Assembly (NCBI RefSeq): GCF_023716565.1
Contig: NZ_CP071849.1
Coordinates: forward strand, 868,001 to 932,000
From: Vibrio sp. SCSIO 43136
GTDB lineage: Bacteria > Pseudomonadota > Gammaproteobacteria > Enterobacterales > Vibrionaceae
Direction: 5' to 3'
DNA length: 64,000 nt
This document shows positions 35,843 to 44,855 of this stretch, piece after piece. Position 1 is the stretch's first letter, and every line of letters starts with the position of its first letter. Under the pieces are notes generated by a model that worked only from the letters and a program-made list of their open reading frames with translations, ran no database searches and had not been told where the DNA came from. Made by a program: the position numbers and the translations under genes.

Positions 35843-36533
35843 GGCCAGAACCACCAATTTTCTTTTTCGTCCGACGAGAGAGCCATTCGGAGCCCAAAAG
35901 CGAAACCAAAGCAACAACTACAGAAATAGCGCACAAACGCGCCGCATCAATTTCAGCCCCAGGGGTTTCGATAAAGCTATACATTGCTAATGGGAGGGTC
36001 TGTGTTTCTCCTGGAATATTCGAAACAAAGCTAATCGTGGCTCCAAACTCCCCCAAGCTCCTAGCAAACGCTAAGATAATTCCTGAAATAATCCCCGGTA
36101 GGGTTAAAGGTAAGGTAATCGTGATAAAGACTTTTGCTTTGCTCGCTCCGAGAGTACGAGCAGCTTGCTCAAGTTTAGGATCAACAGATTCAATACCCAA
36201 CCGGATAGCTCGAACCATCAAGGGTAGCGAAACCACTGCGGAAGCTAATACAGCACCTTTCCAGTTAAAACTAAACACGATACCAAAATTGGACGCTAGC
36301 CATTCACCAACCAAACCTCGCCGCCCCATCACAACAAGTAGCAGATAACCGATGACAACAGGAGGGAGAACTAACGGCAAATGAATGAGGCTATCTAACA
36401 AGCCTTTTCCTACGAAGTTTTTTCGAGCTAACAGCCATGCAAGAAAGATTGATATAGGGAGAAGGCTCAACGCAGCGACTGATGCAACCTTTAGACTGAG
36501 ATTTAAGGCTTCAACCTCAAAATCATTGAGCAT
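35835..36533 (-). CDS. modB: Molybdate ABC transporter permease
   Basis: A 232-residue inner-membrane permease with about five spans: LHLPLVLP-like segment (SLIHLPLVLPPVVIGYLLLV), MGRRGLVGEWL, and the ATPase-contact EAA loop (LEQAARTLGASKAKVFITIT LPLT region). The ATG at 36533 (MLNDFEVEAL) aligns with E. coli ModB; longer starts at 36545 and 36569 exist. It overlaps the end of modA by 11 bases. It forms the channel for molybdate uptake with ModA and ModC. Confidence 0.93.
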   Translation of the reverse strand: MLNDFEVEALNLSLKVASVAALSLLPISIFLAWLLARKNFVGKGLLDSLIHLPLVLPPVVIGYLLLVVMGRRGLVGEWLASNFGIVFSFNWKGAVLASAVVSLPLMVRAIRLGIESVDPKLEQAARTLGASKAKVFITITLPLTLPGIISGIILAFARSLGEFGATISFVSNIPGETQTLPLAMYSFIETPGAEIDAARLCAISVVVALVSLLGSEWLSRRTKKKIGGSGHD

Positions 36534-37287
36534 TTTGGTCACCATTCCCATCCACTGCGACAAAACCATAGTGCACTAGTGTTCTCTGCCCCTTTGACAA
36601 TAAGTAGTCTGCCAGTTTCTTACCTTTTTGGTTAAAGTAAACCACTGGGTAAACAATGTCGTCATGACTGTTTGGTTCAAAGTGATGAATTATTGTGACA
36701 TTGTCACTAAGAATGGCATCGGTCTTATATACTATGCCAAGCTCAGCTTCTCCTCGCTCAACCAATGCAAGTGCTCTACGCACATTGGATGTCGATGCTA
36801 AGCGTGACTTTACAGCGTTCCAACTTCCAGCGCTCTGTAGTGACTGTTTTGCGTATATTCCTGCAGGTACAGAGCGAGTATTGGCGACAGCTAGTCTGGT
36901 ATTCGCTAGGTTCTTAGACCACCAATTGGAGTCCTTGATTTCAGGTGGCGATACAGTGATTTCAGAATACTTTGGCGCGATGAGTACCAATTGGTTAGTT
37001 GCAAGTTTATTAATTTGGGCCTCATCTATCACTCCTTGCTCGACCAGATAGTTTACCCACGCTGGGCTAGCAGAAATATACAGATCGACGGGAGCGCCAG
37101 ATGATATTTGCCGTGCTAGAGATGCCGAGCCTGCAAATACATTCTGTAAGCGCATCGGGTATTGTGTAGCAACATTTTGCATCACGTTGGTCATAGATGA
37201 TGCGGCAAGCACCCTCACCGTTTCAGCTTGAGCGTTAAAACAACTCAGCATGGCAGTGAGCAACACTCCTTTGATAGCGGCTTTCAA
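36523..37287 (-). CDS. modA: Molybdate-binding periplasmic protein
   Basis: A 254-residue binding protein. Signal peptide about 1-21 (AMLSCFNAQA), then VLAASSMTNVMQNVA and FAGSASLARQISSGAPVDLY, the Ser-rich oxyanion-binding segments of ModA. The C-terminal half has the second lobe with LVERGEAELGIVYKTDA. The start lies two bases after the cobQ stop, so it is co-transcribed and probably co-translated with cobQ. It captures molybdate in the periplasm for ModBC. Confidence 0.93.
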   Translation of the reverse strand: MKAAIKGVLLTAMLSCFNAQAETVRVLAASSMTNVMQNVATQYPMRLQNVFAGSASLARQISSGAPVDLYISASPAWVNYLVEQGVIDEAQINKLATNQLVLIAPKYSEITVSPPEIKDSNWWSKNLANTRLAVANTRSVPAGIYAKQSLQSAGSWNAVKSRLASTSNVRRALALVERGEAELGIVYKTDAILSDNVTIIHHFEPNSHDDIVYPVVYFNQKGKKLADYLLSKGQRTLVHYGFVAVDGNGDQNAQ

Positions 37288-37289
37288 TG

Positions 37290-38765
37290 TTATCTTTCAC
37301 CTTCTTTTGCAAAAACATCAGGCCAAAGCTGTTCGAGTTTCATATGCTCTTCGATAGCATCAGCAATGGTATCAATGCCTTGTTGTTTGAGAGCATCGAA
37401 ATCTACGTGCTGGGCTTTTTCACAGCCCGCCCATGTCAATATTAAGTCGCATGCCTCAGGTTGGTCTAACACTCCATGCAGGTAACCTCCCATTACTTGA
37501 CCACACTCACTTATCGCACCATCTGGCTTGCCAGACAGCTCAAATGGTGCGGGCAAAGTTATCTCGGTAACCCCTGCGTGAATCTCATACCCTGAAACGC
37601 TTGCACTCTTCCCATTGAGGGTCAACGTCCCTTGTGACTGGGTGAGCTGTTTTTCAGGCTCAAGCACTGTGTTGGTGTTTAACCAACCTAAACCACGAGA
37701 TGTGCCTGGTTCACCTTCAATACCTTTAGGGTCAGCAATAGTTTGGCCAAGCATTTGATAGCCGCCGCAGATACCAAAAACTTTCCCACCAAACCGCAAG
37801 TGGCGCTCTATCTCTTTGTCCCAGCCTTGGCTACGTAGATATGCCAAATCCTGACGTACTGATTTGGTACCCGGTAGAATGATGAGATCGGCACCTGAGA
37901 GTGAGCCCCCCTTGCCAACGTATTCTAAATCTATATCAGGGTTTAATCTCAGTACATCAAAATCAGTATGGTTACTGATCCGTGTAAGCACAGGGACTTT
38001 AACTTTAAACGCCTTTGAATCGGCAGTTACTTGTTCTGAAGTGATAGCATCTTCAGCTTCGAGGTTGAGTCCGTGGATATAGGGAAGGACCCCAAGAACG
38101 GGTTTGCCGGTTTTCTCTTCCAACCAGTCAAGACCAGACTCGAGCAGTTTGATGTCTCCTCTAAATCGATTGATAACAAATCCAATCACGCGATCTTGTT
38201 CAGATTCAGATAGAAGCGCTAGCGTGCCGTAAAGGTGGGCAAATACTCCCCCTCTGTCGATATCAGCAACAATGATCACAGGAACATCGGCATTTTCAGC
38301 AAACCCCATGTTGGCAATATCATTTGCACGTAAGTTGATTTCAGCAGGACTGCCGGCACCTTCTATCATAACGGACTGGTAATCTTGTCTGAGTTTGCCA
38401 AACGAATCCATCACACTGTCCATGGCGACTTTTTTATAGTCATGGTAACCCGTCGCTTCCATATTGGTTAGTGCTCTACCTTGGACAATCACCTGTGCGC
38501 CGGTATCAGAGTTAGGTTTAAGCAATATAGGGTTCATATCAACCGTTGGCTCAATACCGCATGCGAACGCTTGAACCGCTTGTGCTCGACCTATTTCGCC
38601 GCCGTCTGAAGTTACCGCACTATTAAGTGCCATGTTTTGTGGTTTAAAAGGGGCAACCTTTATCCCTTTACGAGCAAGAACTCGGCATAAACCTGCCACT
38701 AGTACACTTTTTCCGGCATCTGAAGTGGTGCCTTGAACCATTAAAGCTTGGAATGGAGTCAACAT
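37290..38765 (-). CDS. cobQ: Cobyric acid synthase
   Basis: A 491-residue glutamine amidotransferase of the CobQ/CbiP family: an N-terminal dethiobiotin synthetase-like ATP site ([20 protein letters not shown]) and [15 protein letters not shown], plus a C-terminal class I GATase-like domain with the nucleophile segment [14 protein letters not shown] and the His in GGYLHGVLD. It amidates four side chains of the corrin ring during cobalamin synthesis. It heads the cobQ-modABC operon, an association with molybdate uptake that has no obvious metabolic logic. No other cob genes and no cobalamin riboswitch are visible here, so it may act in salvage. Confidence 0.93.
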   Translation of the reverse strand: MLTPFQALMVQGTTSDAGKSVLVAGLCRVLARKGIKVAPFKPQNMALNSAVTSDGGEIGRAQAVQAFACGIEPTVDMNPILLKPNSDTGAQVIVQGRALTNMEATGYHDYKKVAMDSVMDSFGKLRQDYQSVMIEGAGSPAEINLRANDIANMGFAENADVPVIIVADIDRGGVFAHLYGTLALLSESEQDRVIGFVINRFRGDIKLLESGLDWLEEKTGKPVLGVLPYIHGLNLEAEDAITSEQVTADSKAFKVKVPVLTRISNHTDFDVLRLNPDIDLEYVGKGGSLSGADLIILPGTKSVRQDLAYLRSQGWDKEIERHLRFGGKVFGICGGYQMLGQTIADPKGIEGEPGTSRGLGWLNTNTVLEPEKQLTQSQGTLTLNGKSASVSGYEIHAGVTEITLPAPFELSGKPDGAISECGQVMGGYLHGVLDQPEACDLILTWAGCEKAQHVDFDALKQQGIDTIADAIEEHMKLEQLWPDVFAKEGER

Positions 38766-38922
38766 AGGTGATTAATTTTTCATTGAAATTTTGCTTTAGT
38801 ATATTCGTATGTGGGTTAGGTTCCAAATGATGAATCAAATATGAACCTAAGCATCATGCGTGGTTCAACGCAAATGGGTTTTAATCATTCTCGAACTACA
38901 CAATCCCACAAAGGAACGAATG

Positions 38923-39294
38923 ATGAAAACTCTAACTACTGCTATCGCTATCGGACTAATCTCTCTACCGACTATTGCCCTTGCTGGAGTGAAAGAAAAC
39001 CGAGACAACGCAATCCAATACACTGGCCCAGTAGAGCTTTCCCAAGTGAGCGAGCTGCTCCAAGATACAGGCATGTTCACCGAAAAGGACGTGGTGGTGG
39101 AAGGGCAATTGATCCGTCAGATCAATAAAGACACTTACCTGTTTAGCGATGGTGTCGCAGAAATTCAAGTAGAACTCGACGATGACGTTCGGTTGGCACA
39201 GCCACTTAGCGCAGAGTCAAAAGTCCGACTCTTTGGTGAGTATGAAGGTGGTAGTACACCTGAGATCGAGGTAGATCACGTCATTATTCTTTAA
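38923..39294 (+). CDS. BOF/YgiW family periplasmic protein
   Basis: A 123-residue protein: signal peptide MKTLTTAIAIGLISLPTIALA, then the OB-fold BOF domain (QYTGPVELSQVSELLQDTGM, DTYLFSDGVAEIQVELDDDV). It is related to E. coli YgiW/YdeI, periplasmic stress-tolerance proteins. AAGGA (38911-38915) supports an ATG at 38923 (a second ATG lies at 38920). It is transcribed alone, divergent from cobQ. Confidence 0.88.
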   Translation: MKTLTTAIAIGLISLPTIALAGVKENRDNAIQYTGPVELSQVSELLQDTGMFTEKDVVVEGQLIRQINKDTYLFSDGVAEIQVELDDDVRLAQPLSAESKVRLFGEYEGGSTPEIEVDHVIIL

Positions 39295-39407
39295 TCGATT
39301 GATTTAAGGTCGTTTCCACTAAGTTGGTCTGTATTTTGCAGGCTAACTTAGTATAGTGGTATTTTTGGCGCTCTAGCCAAAATATTGAATAAATGGATGG
39401 GAACGAT

Positions 39408-39944
39408 ATGTTTGGAAAAGCCCGCACTCTTGCGCTATTAGGATTGGCATCACTAAGCCCGTTGGCTGCACAAGCCAACAACTTTAACTACTCTTCTTTC
39501 GAAGTTCGTATCGGTGCTAACCCAAGCACATACGGTGCAGAAGGTCGAATGGCGTTCACCGATAATACACATTTTATAGGTCGATTTGACTCAAGTTTTG
39601 AAGGTGATTACGACTTAGCTGCTGGTGTCGGCTTTAACGGTCCTGCGACCCAATTTGCAGATATCTATGGACACATTCAACTGCATAACATCAAAGACTC
39701 AAGCGACAAGTTTGTTGGGAGCACCTTTATCCCTGAGCTAGCATTCGGTTTCCGCGCTTGGGTAATTGATCGAATCGAAGCGAACGGTATGGTTGGCCAG
39801 TTGGTGTACAATGATGGTTCTGAGACGATCTGGAGTATTGGCGGTCGATTCCATTCAACAGACGTATTGTCTATCGGTGCGAACATCGGTGACAACGGTG
39901 TTTACGGCCCTCAGTTAATACTTGGCGCTCGTTTTACCTTCTAA
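39408..39944 (+). CDS. Small outer-membrane beta-barrel protein, unknown function
   Basis: A 178-residue exported protein. Signal peptide to about residue 23 (LASLSPLAAQA), followed by alternating strands with conserved glycines (FEVRIGANPSTYGAEGRMAF, NTHFIGRFDSSFEGDYDLAA) and a C-terminal phenylalanine after QLILGARFTF, the usual signal for barrel insertion. The size fits an eight-strand barrel like OmpX or the OmpA domain. No family was recognised with confidence. The ATG at 39408 is preferred over 39393 because of GGGA ahead of it and because it starts the signal peptide. Confidence 0.72.
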   Translation: MFGKARTLALLGLASLSPLAAQANNFNYSSFEVRIGANPSTYGAEGRMAFTDNTHFIGRFDSSFEGDYDLAAGVGFNGPATQFADIYGHIQLHNIKDSSDKFVGSTFIPELAFGFRAWVIDRIEANGMVGQLVYNDGSETIWSIGGRFHSTDVLSIGANIGDNGVYGPQLILGARFTF

Positions 39945-39968
39945 GGTAATTCGCCTCAAAAGAAATAG

Positions 39969-39999
39969 AAAAATGCCGCTTCTCAAGAAGCGGCATTTT
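39969..39999. terminator. Bidirectional terminator
   Basis: Stem GCCGCTTC (39975-39982) and GAAGCGGC (39987-39994) with a TCAA tetraloop, extended by A- and T-runs on both sides; it serves the convergent barrel-protein and retropepsin-like genes. Confidence 0.9.
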
Positions 40000-40008
40000 T
40001 ATTCATGA

Positions 40009-40662
40009 CTACTTGTGTTTCGGCTGAACGTAATTGCGAGATACATCTACCACGGCCACGTCATTAAAGAAGTTTCTTCCGAGAAGCACTCCAAACTCCA
40101 TGTGCGTACGGTCAACCAAGGTGAATTCGATCTTCTCTTTTAAGTCACCCACTTTAATCCAACCTGACACGACAGGACGTCTATCAGCTTCTTCTTCACT
40201 CGCTTTCTTAACCTTTACCCAGCGCTCTACAGGCAAGGTAATTTCCTTAGAGATTACTTTGCCATGCTGAAAGGTAAACTTGACCCATTCTTTTCCATCA
40301 CGCTCAAAAGGCTCAATATCAACAGCGCTCACAGACGATGTTGTCGCTCCAGTATCAACACGTGCTTTAATGCTCTTTTCCGCACCAGGGAAATAAACCC
40401 ACTCTTTTTCACCCAAAATCAATTTACCATCTTGAGTTTTCGTCGGTAACACAGGTTTTGGCTTGGGTTTAGGCTCAGGTTTAACCTCTGGTTCGGTCAC
40501 TTCTGGCTCGACAACTTTAGGTTCTGGTGCTGGCTCGGGCACTACTTCAACCACTTTGCCTTCATCGACTGGTTTTTCAACGGGTTGCTCTGCAACTTGA
40601 GAAGCACAACCAGTCAATGCGGCAAACAGCGCCAAAGCTGACAGTTTTTTCCAATTGTTCAT
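40009..40662 (-). CDS. Retropepsin-like aspartic protease family lipoprotein (annotated as ATP-dependent zinc protease)
   Basis: A 217-residue lipoprotein: lipobox LTGC with Cys19, a long Pro/Glu/Lys-rich stretch (about 22-75, repeated EPKPKPK-like units), then a PF05618 domain (about 80-215). That domain carries ARVDTGATTSSVSA, the DTGA aspartic-protease motif, and GVLLGRNFFNDVAVVDVSR near the end. Despite the family name, the fold is retropepsin-like and there is no ATP or zinc site to be seen. The linker would let the domain reach across the periplasm. Its substrate is unknown. It lies nine bases after the aminotransferase gene on the same strand. Confidence 0.82.
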   Translation of the reverse strand: MNNWKKLSALALFAALTGCASQVAEQPVEKPVDEGKVVEVVPEPAPEPKVVEPEVTEPEVKPEPKPKPKPVLPTKTQDGKLILGEKEWVYFPGAEKSIKARVDTGATTSSVSAVDIEPFERDGKEWVKFTFQHGKVISKEITLPVERWVKVKKASEEEADRRPVVSGWIKVGDLKEKIEFTLVDRTHMEFGVLLGRNFFNDVAVVDVSRNYVQPKHK

Positions 40663-40671
40663 CGCAGCTCC

Positions 40672-41853
40672 TTACTTAGAAACTTGGAAGATAGCATCCG
40701 CAACATACTCAATATCGGACTCTTTAAGCCCAGCAATGTTAATACGGCCATCACCAACGCCGTAAATACCATACTGGTCTTTAAGCTTGGTCATTTGTTC
40801 TTGGCTAAATCCTAGCACAGTGAACATACCTTTGTGTTGCTCTATAAAATCAAATGCTTGGGTGCCATGTTTGTCATTCAGTTCCGTCACTAACGATTTG
40901 CGAAGGCCTATTAGACGGTGGCGCATGTCGGTCAACTCAGTTTTCCACTCCTTGGTCAGGTCTTCACTTTGTAAGATAGTCTTAACCAGTGCTGCTCCGT
41001 GATCTGGTGGCATGGTGTAAGTGGCGCGCGCCATCTTAAGTAACATACCTTTTGCATTAATGGCATGCTCTGCGTTTCGGCCAATCACCATTGCAGCACC
41101 AGTACGTTCACGGTAGAGACCAAAGTTTTTTGAACATGATGTAGTAATAAACATCTCGTCGACTTGCTTTGCCATATGACGAAGGCCAAGCGCATCTTCT
41201 TCCAACCCATCGCCAAACCCTTGATATGCTATATCTACGAAGGGTTTAAAGCCTTGTGTGTTGGCCATTTGAGTGAGCTTTTTCCAAGTATCTAAGTCAA
41301 TATCTGCCCCAGTTGGGTTATGACAACAACCGTGTAAAAGCACAATGTCATTTTGTCCGGCATGTGCTAAATCTCGTAACATTTGCTCTGTGTTCACTTG
41401 CTTGGTTTGAGGGCAGAAATAGGTGTAGTGTTCGACTTTCAAACCAGCGGCTTCCATCACGGGCTGATGGTTCACATAGCTTGGATTACTCAACCAAACT
41501 CTTGCGCCCGGCTCTGCAACTTTAATTAGGTCACCCAGCATACGTAGTGCGCCACTTGCACCAGGGGTCTGAATGGTAGCGACACGATCTTTGGCAATAT
41601 TTCCAAGCACTAACGACTGAATACCCTGATTGAACTCCTCACAACCCGCCAAACCAACATAGGCTTTGGTGGTTTGAGTTTGCTGGACGATTTCTTGAGC
41701 TTTAGACACCGCCGTCATGATAGGTGTTTGACCTTCAGTATTTCGATAAACACCAATGCCTAGGTCGACTTTTTGGTCTCGAGGATCATTGCGATAAGCG
41801 ACGGAGAGAGAAAGAATCGGATCCAGTTGCGGTTCCGGGAGTGTTGAAAGCAT
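40672..41853 (-). CDS. Aromatic amino acid / aspartate aminotransferase
   Basis: A 393-residue class I PLP-dependent aminotransferase of the AspC/TyrB type: VDLGIGVYRNTEGQTPIM near the start, the GCCHNPTGADID segment with the family Asn, and the PLP lysine in SCSKNFGLYRERTGAA. A conserved Arg for the alpha-carboxylate lies near the C-terminus in the GRINIAGL segment. It transfers amino groups between aromatic amino acids or aspartate and 2-oxoglutarate. Substrate preference (tyrB or aspC) cannot be settled by eye. The downstream lipoprotein gene may be co-transcribed. Confidence 0.92.
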   Translation of the reverse strand: MLSTLPEPQLDPILSLSVAYRNDPRDQKVDLGIGVYRNTEGQTPIMTAVSKAQEIVQQTQTTKAYVGLAGCEEFNQGIQSLVLGNIAKDRVATIQTPGASGALRMLGDLIKVAEPGARVWLSNPSYVNHQPVMEAAGLKVEHYTYFCPQTKQVNTEQMLRDLAHAGQNDIVLLHGCCHNPTGADIDLDTWKKLTQMANTQGFKPFVDIAYQGFGDGLEEDALGLRHMAKQVDEMFITTSCSKNFGLYRERTGAAMVIGRNAEHAINAKGMLLKMARATYTMPPDHGAALVKTILQSEDLTKEWKTELTDMRHRLIGLRKSLVTELNDKHGTQAFDFIEQHKGMFTVLGFSQEQMTKLKDQYGIYGVGDGRINIAGLKESDIEYVADAIFQVSK

Positions 41854-41952
41854 AACAGTCAGAGTCCTTTACATGTTTTTCTATGCGTTCAACTTACCAC
41901 TGTTGAGCAACCCTGCTCAACCTGTAAATCGGTTAATGGTTGTTTAGGCAAT

Positions 41953-41973
41953 AAAAAAGGAGCCTTAGCTCCT
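41953..41973 (-). terminator. Terminator after nrdG (leftward)
   Basis: Stem AGGAGC (41958-41963) and GCTCCT (41968-41973) with a 4-base loop; the A-run at 41953-41958 gives the T-run on the minus sense. It overlaps the last base or two of nrdG. Confidence 0.82.
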
Positions 41974-42442
41974 ATTTCACTTTAAAACGGTGGATAACTT
42001 GATTACTACTACCGCGCCAATCAAGGCTCGGGTCTGCCAAGTCTTGTTCGAACTTTCCATCGATAAGGACGTCAATGAGGTCAATAATCTGTCGTTGCTC
42101 AGATGTCATTTCTGATAGTAAGTACCCAGACCAAAGCCAAATATCTTTGTCAGGACATTCCATTTTTACTCTTTGTACCAAACGTAACACCGCATCGACG
42201 TTATTTGGGTGCAAAGGGTCCCCTCCAGATAGAGACAAACCACGACGGGGAATTCGAGTATCCAACAGATCAGCAATTATCCGGTCTTCCATCTCTTGAG
42301 TGTACAGATGACCAGAAGTTGGAGACCAAGTGCCTTGGTTGTAACAACCACGGCACTGGTGAATGCATCCTGATACAAACAGAGTGCAGCGCGTTCCAGG
42401 CCCATTAACAACGTCAATAGGATGATACTGGTGGTAATTCAT
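41972..42442 (-). CDS. nrdG: Anaerobic ribonucleotide reductase activating protein
   Basis: A 156-residue radical SAM enzyme. The iron-sulfur cluster motif CxxxCxxC reads SGCIHQCRGCYNQGTW (about residues 25-40), and the GGDP-like SAM segment is LSLSGGDPLHP. It makes the glycyl radical on NrdD using S-adenosylmethionine. It starts directly after the nrdD stop with no gap, so it is translationally coupled and shares the FNR-controlled message. Confidence 0.95.
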   Translation of the reverse strand: MNYHQYHPIDVVNGPGTRCTLFVSGCIHQCRGCYNQGTWSPTSGHLYTQEMEDRIIADLLDTRIPRRGLSLSGGDPLHPNNVDAVLRLVQRVKMECPDKDIWLWSGYLLSEMTSEQRQIIDLIDVLIDGKFEQDLADPSLDWRGSSNQVIHRFKVK

Positions 42443-44563
42443 TTATAGGTGTTTCACTCGACGCTGAACTTCTTCTTGCTTACCGAAGTTGAAAGGACGC
42501 GCATCCGGGCTACCTAAGTAACCACATACACGACGAGTTACCGATACCTTGGTTGAATCGTGATTACCACATTTTGGACAAGTAAAGCCTTTGCTCGTAC
42601 AGTCAAACTCACCGTTAAACCCGCATTCATAACACTCATCAATCGGCGTGTTAGTTCCGTAGTAAGGTACACGGCTGTAACTATAGTCCCAAACGTTCTC
42701 AAGCGCTTCAATGTTGCGTTGCATGTTAGGGAACTCGCCATAGCAGATGAAACCGCCCGATGAAATTTCAGGGTAAGGCAGTTCGAAATCAATTTTGTCG
42801 TAAGGATTGACTTTCTTTTGCACGTCTAAGTGGAAACTGTTGGTGTAGTAACCTTTGTCAGTCACGCCTTCAATAACGCCAAATTCTTTAGCGTCGACAC
42901 GACAGAAACGGCTACATAGGTTTTCACTTGGTGTTGCATATAGGCTAAAGCCATAACCCGTTTCTTCTTTCCATGCATCAACACGGTCAGCTAGGTACTT
43001 CACCATCTTAATCGCTTTTTGGCGTAGCGCTGCATCATCATATACATGTGTGCCTTCACCAAATAGTGCAGTAATGGCTTCATGCAAGCCAATGTAACCT
43101 AATGAGATAGATGCTCGGCCATGTTTGAAAATTTCTGCGACAGAATCTTCAGGCTTCAAGCGTACGCCACATGCACCTTCCATATATAGGATTGGAGCAA
43201 CACGTGCTTTAACGTTCTCTAGGCGCTCGATGCGCGTTTCTAGTGCACGACGAGCAATACCCAATTTCTCATCAAGGAGTTTGTAGAAGGTTTCTTCGTT
43301 ACCTTGGGCGCGAATCGCAATACGCGGCAGATTCAAACTCACAACACCAATGTTGTTACGACCTTCATGAATTAGCTCGCCATTCTCTTCGTACGCACCA
43401 AGGAAGCTACGACAACCCATTGGGGTTTTGAATGAACCTGTAACTTCAACCACTTTGTCGTAGTTAAGAATATCAGGGTACATACGCTTAGAAGCACACT
43501 CTAAAGCCAATGCCTTGATATCGTAGTTAGGATCTTCCTTACGGTGGTTAAGACCATCTTTGATGGCAAACACCAATTTCGGGAAGACTGCGGTTTTACG
43601 GTTCTTACCTAAACCTGCAATACGGTTTTTCAAGATAGATTGCTGAATTAAACGTGATGCCCAGCTAGTACCCAAACCAAAGCCGAAAGTAACAAAAGGA
43701 GTTTGACCATTCGCTGTATGCAGCGTGTTTACTTCATATTCAAGGGATTGGAATGCGTCGTAACACTCTTTCTCAGTGCGCGCTTTAGCAAACGCTTCTG
43801 GATTTGGAATGTCCCACTCTTGCGCGACTTTTAGGTGCTTTTCGAAACTGGTATTAACGTAAGGCTCTAATACTTCATCAATACGGTTGATCGTTGTACC
43901 ACCGTAAATATGGCTCGCAACCTGAGCAATGATCTGCGCAGTCACCGCAGTTGCTGTTGAAATTGATTTTGGCGTATCAATCTCAGCGTTGCCCATTTTA
44001 AAACCGCCAGTCAGCATGCCCTTTAGGTCGATAAGCATACAGTTAAACATTGGGAAAAATGGTGCGTAATCTAGATCATGGTAGTGAATATCACCTTCAT
44101 CATGAGCTTGTACAACGTCGCGTGGCAAAATGTGTGTTTTCGCATAGTGTTTAGCCACGATGCCTGCTAGCAGGTCGCGTTGTGTTGGAATAACTTTGCC
44201 ATCTTTGTTGGCATTTTCGTTGAGTAGATCGGCGTTACTTTGCTCGATTAGACCTTGAATCTCTTTGTTCAAAGCACTAGTTTTCTCACGAGCAATGTCG
44301 CGATCGTGACGGTATTCGATGTAAGAACGAGCCAGTGAATGGTATGGGCCCTGCATCAATTCGTCTTCTACCAGGGTTTGGATCTGTTCAATGCCTACTT
44401 GGTCGCAATCTTTTAATGCATCTTGAACGGACATTGCGACTTGAGCTGCGTAAGCTGCTAATGCGTTGTCTACCGTTTCCGCTGCGCTTTCCACTGCTGC
44501 AACGATACGTGCTCGTTCAAAAGGAGCTTTTGAGCCATCACGTTTGATTACGACTGTATTCAC
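42443..44563 (-). CDS. nrdD: Anaerobic ribonucleoside-triphosphate reductase
   Basis: A 706-residue class III reductase: N-terminal ATP-cone (about 1-95, VVIKRDGSKAPFERARIVAA), the ten-stranded barrel with NIGVVSLNLPRIAIR and the GACGVRLK segment, a C-terminal zinc site with four cysteines (CYECG and CPKCG), and the glycyl-radical loop VCGYLGS with Gly681 in the same place as in E. coli. It reduces NTPs to dNTPs without oxygen. It is the first gene of nrdDG with an FNR box upstream. Confidence 0.96.
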   Translation of the reverse strand: MNTVVIKRDGSKAPFERARIVAAVESAAETVDNALAAYAAQVAMSVQDALKDCDQVGIEQIQTLVEDELMQGPYHSLARSYIEYRHDRDIAREKTSALNKEIQGLIEQSNADLLNENANKDGKVIPTQRDLLAGIVAKHYAKTHILPRDVVQAHDEGDIHYHDLDYAPFFPMFNCMLIDLKGMLTGGFKMGNAEIDTPKSISTATAVTAQIIAQVASHIYGGTTINRIDEVLEPYVNTSFEKHLKVAQEWDIPNPEAFAKARTEKECYDAFQSLEYEVNTLHTANGQTPFVTFGFGLGTSWASRLIQQSILKNRIAGLGKNRKTAVFPKLVFAIKDGLNHRKEDPNYDIKALALECASKRMYPDILNYDKVVEVTGSFKTPMGCRSFLGAYEENGELIHEGRNNIGVVSLNLPRIAIRAQGNEETFYKLLDEKLGIARRALETRIERLENVKARVAPILYMEGACGVRLKPEDSVAEIFKHGRASISLGYIGLHEAITALFGEGTHVYDDAALRQKAIKMVKYLADRVDAWKEETGYGFSLYATPSENLCSRFCRVDAKEFGVIEGVTDKGYYTNSFHLDVQKKVNPYDKIDFELPYPEISSGGFICYGEFPNMQRNIEALENVWDYSYSRVPYYGTNTPIDECYECGFNGEFDCTSKGFTCPKCGNHDSTKVSVTRRVCGYLGSPDARPFNFGKQEEVQRRVKHL

Positions 44564-44678
44564 CGATTCTCCTTACCCGTAGGTATTAATTCTTATTTTG
44601 ATACTTTATATAGGGTCTTTCTGACTACAAGGCACTATATGTTGTGGCGTATTAAACGAAAAGACCCACTTCATAGCC

Positions 44679-44692
44679 TTGATCTAGATCAA
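44679..44692. promoter_or_regulatory. FNR box upstream of nrdDG
   Basis: TTGATCTAGATCAA, a perfect match to the FNR consensus TTGAT-N4-ATCAA. A -10-like TATAGT (minus strand, 44634-44639) would place the box about 60 bases ahead of the start point, the class I position. It is 116 bases ahead of the nrdD ATG. Anaerobic activation is expected; binding is inferred. Confidence 0.85.
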
Positions 44693-44855
44693 CAAACCCA
44701 GTGTGACGAACAAGATCAAATCGATCTTAGTGCTGTTGATCCCACTATTAAATGAGAGAAGAAAAATCGTCTCTTAAAGCTATCAAATGAAGCACAAATC
44801 ACGGTATCGTAGTCCCCTATCTGCTAGCAGAAAATTGGTTTAAGAGGATATTTGG

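Noticed and set aside
34736..38765. ModE-type operator before cobQ-modABC
   Set aside because: No convincing CGNTATAT palindrome was found in the 150 bases upstream of cobQ.
38766..38919. Cobalamin riboswitch upstream of cobQ
   Set aside because: The spacer is too short and the conserved B12-box is not visible.
40264..40449. Rightward ORF opposite the retropepsin-like gene
   Set aside because: It lies entirely inside a well supported coding gene on the other strand and has no recognisable product or ribosome binding site.
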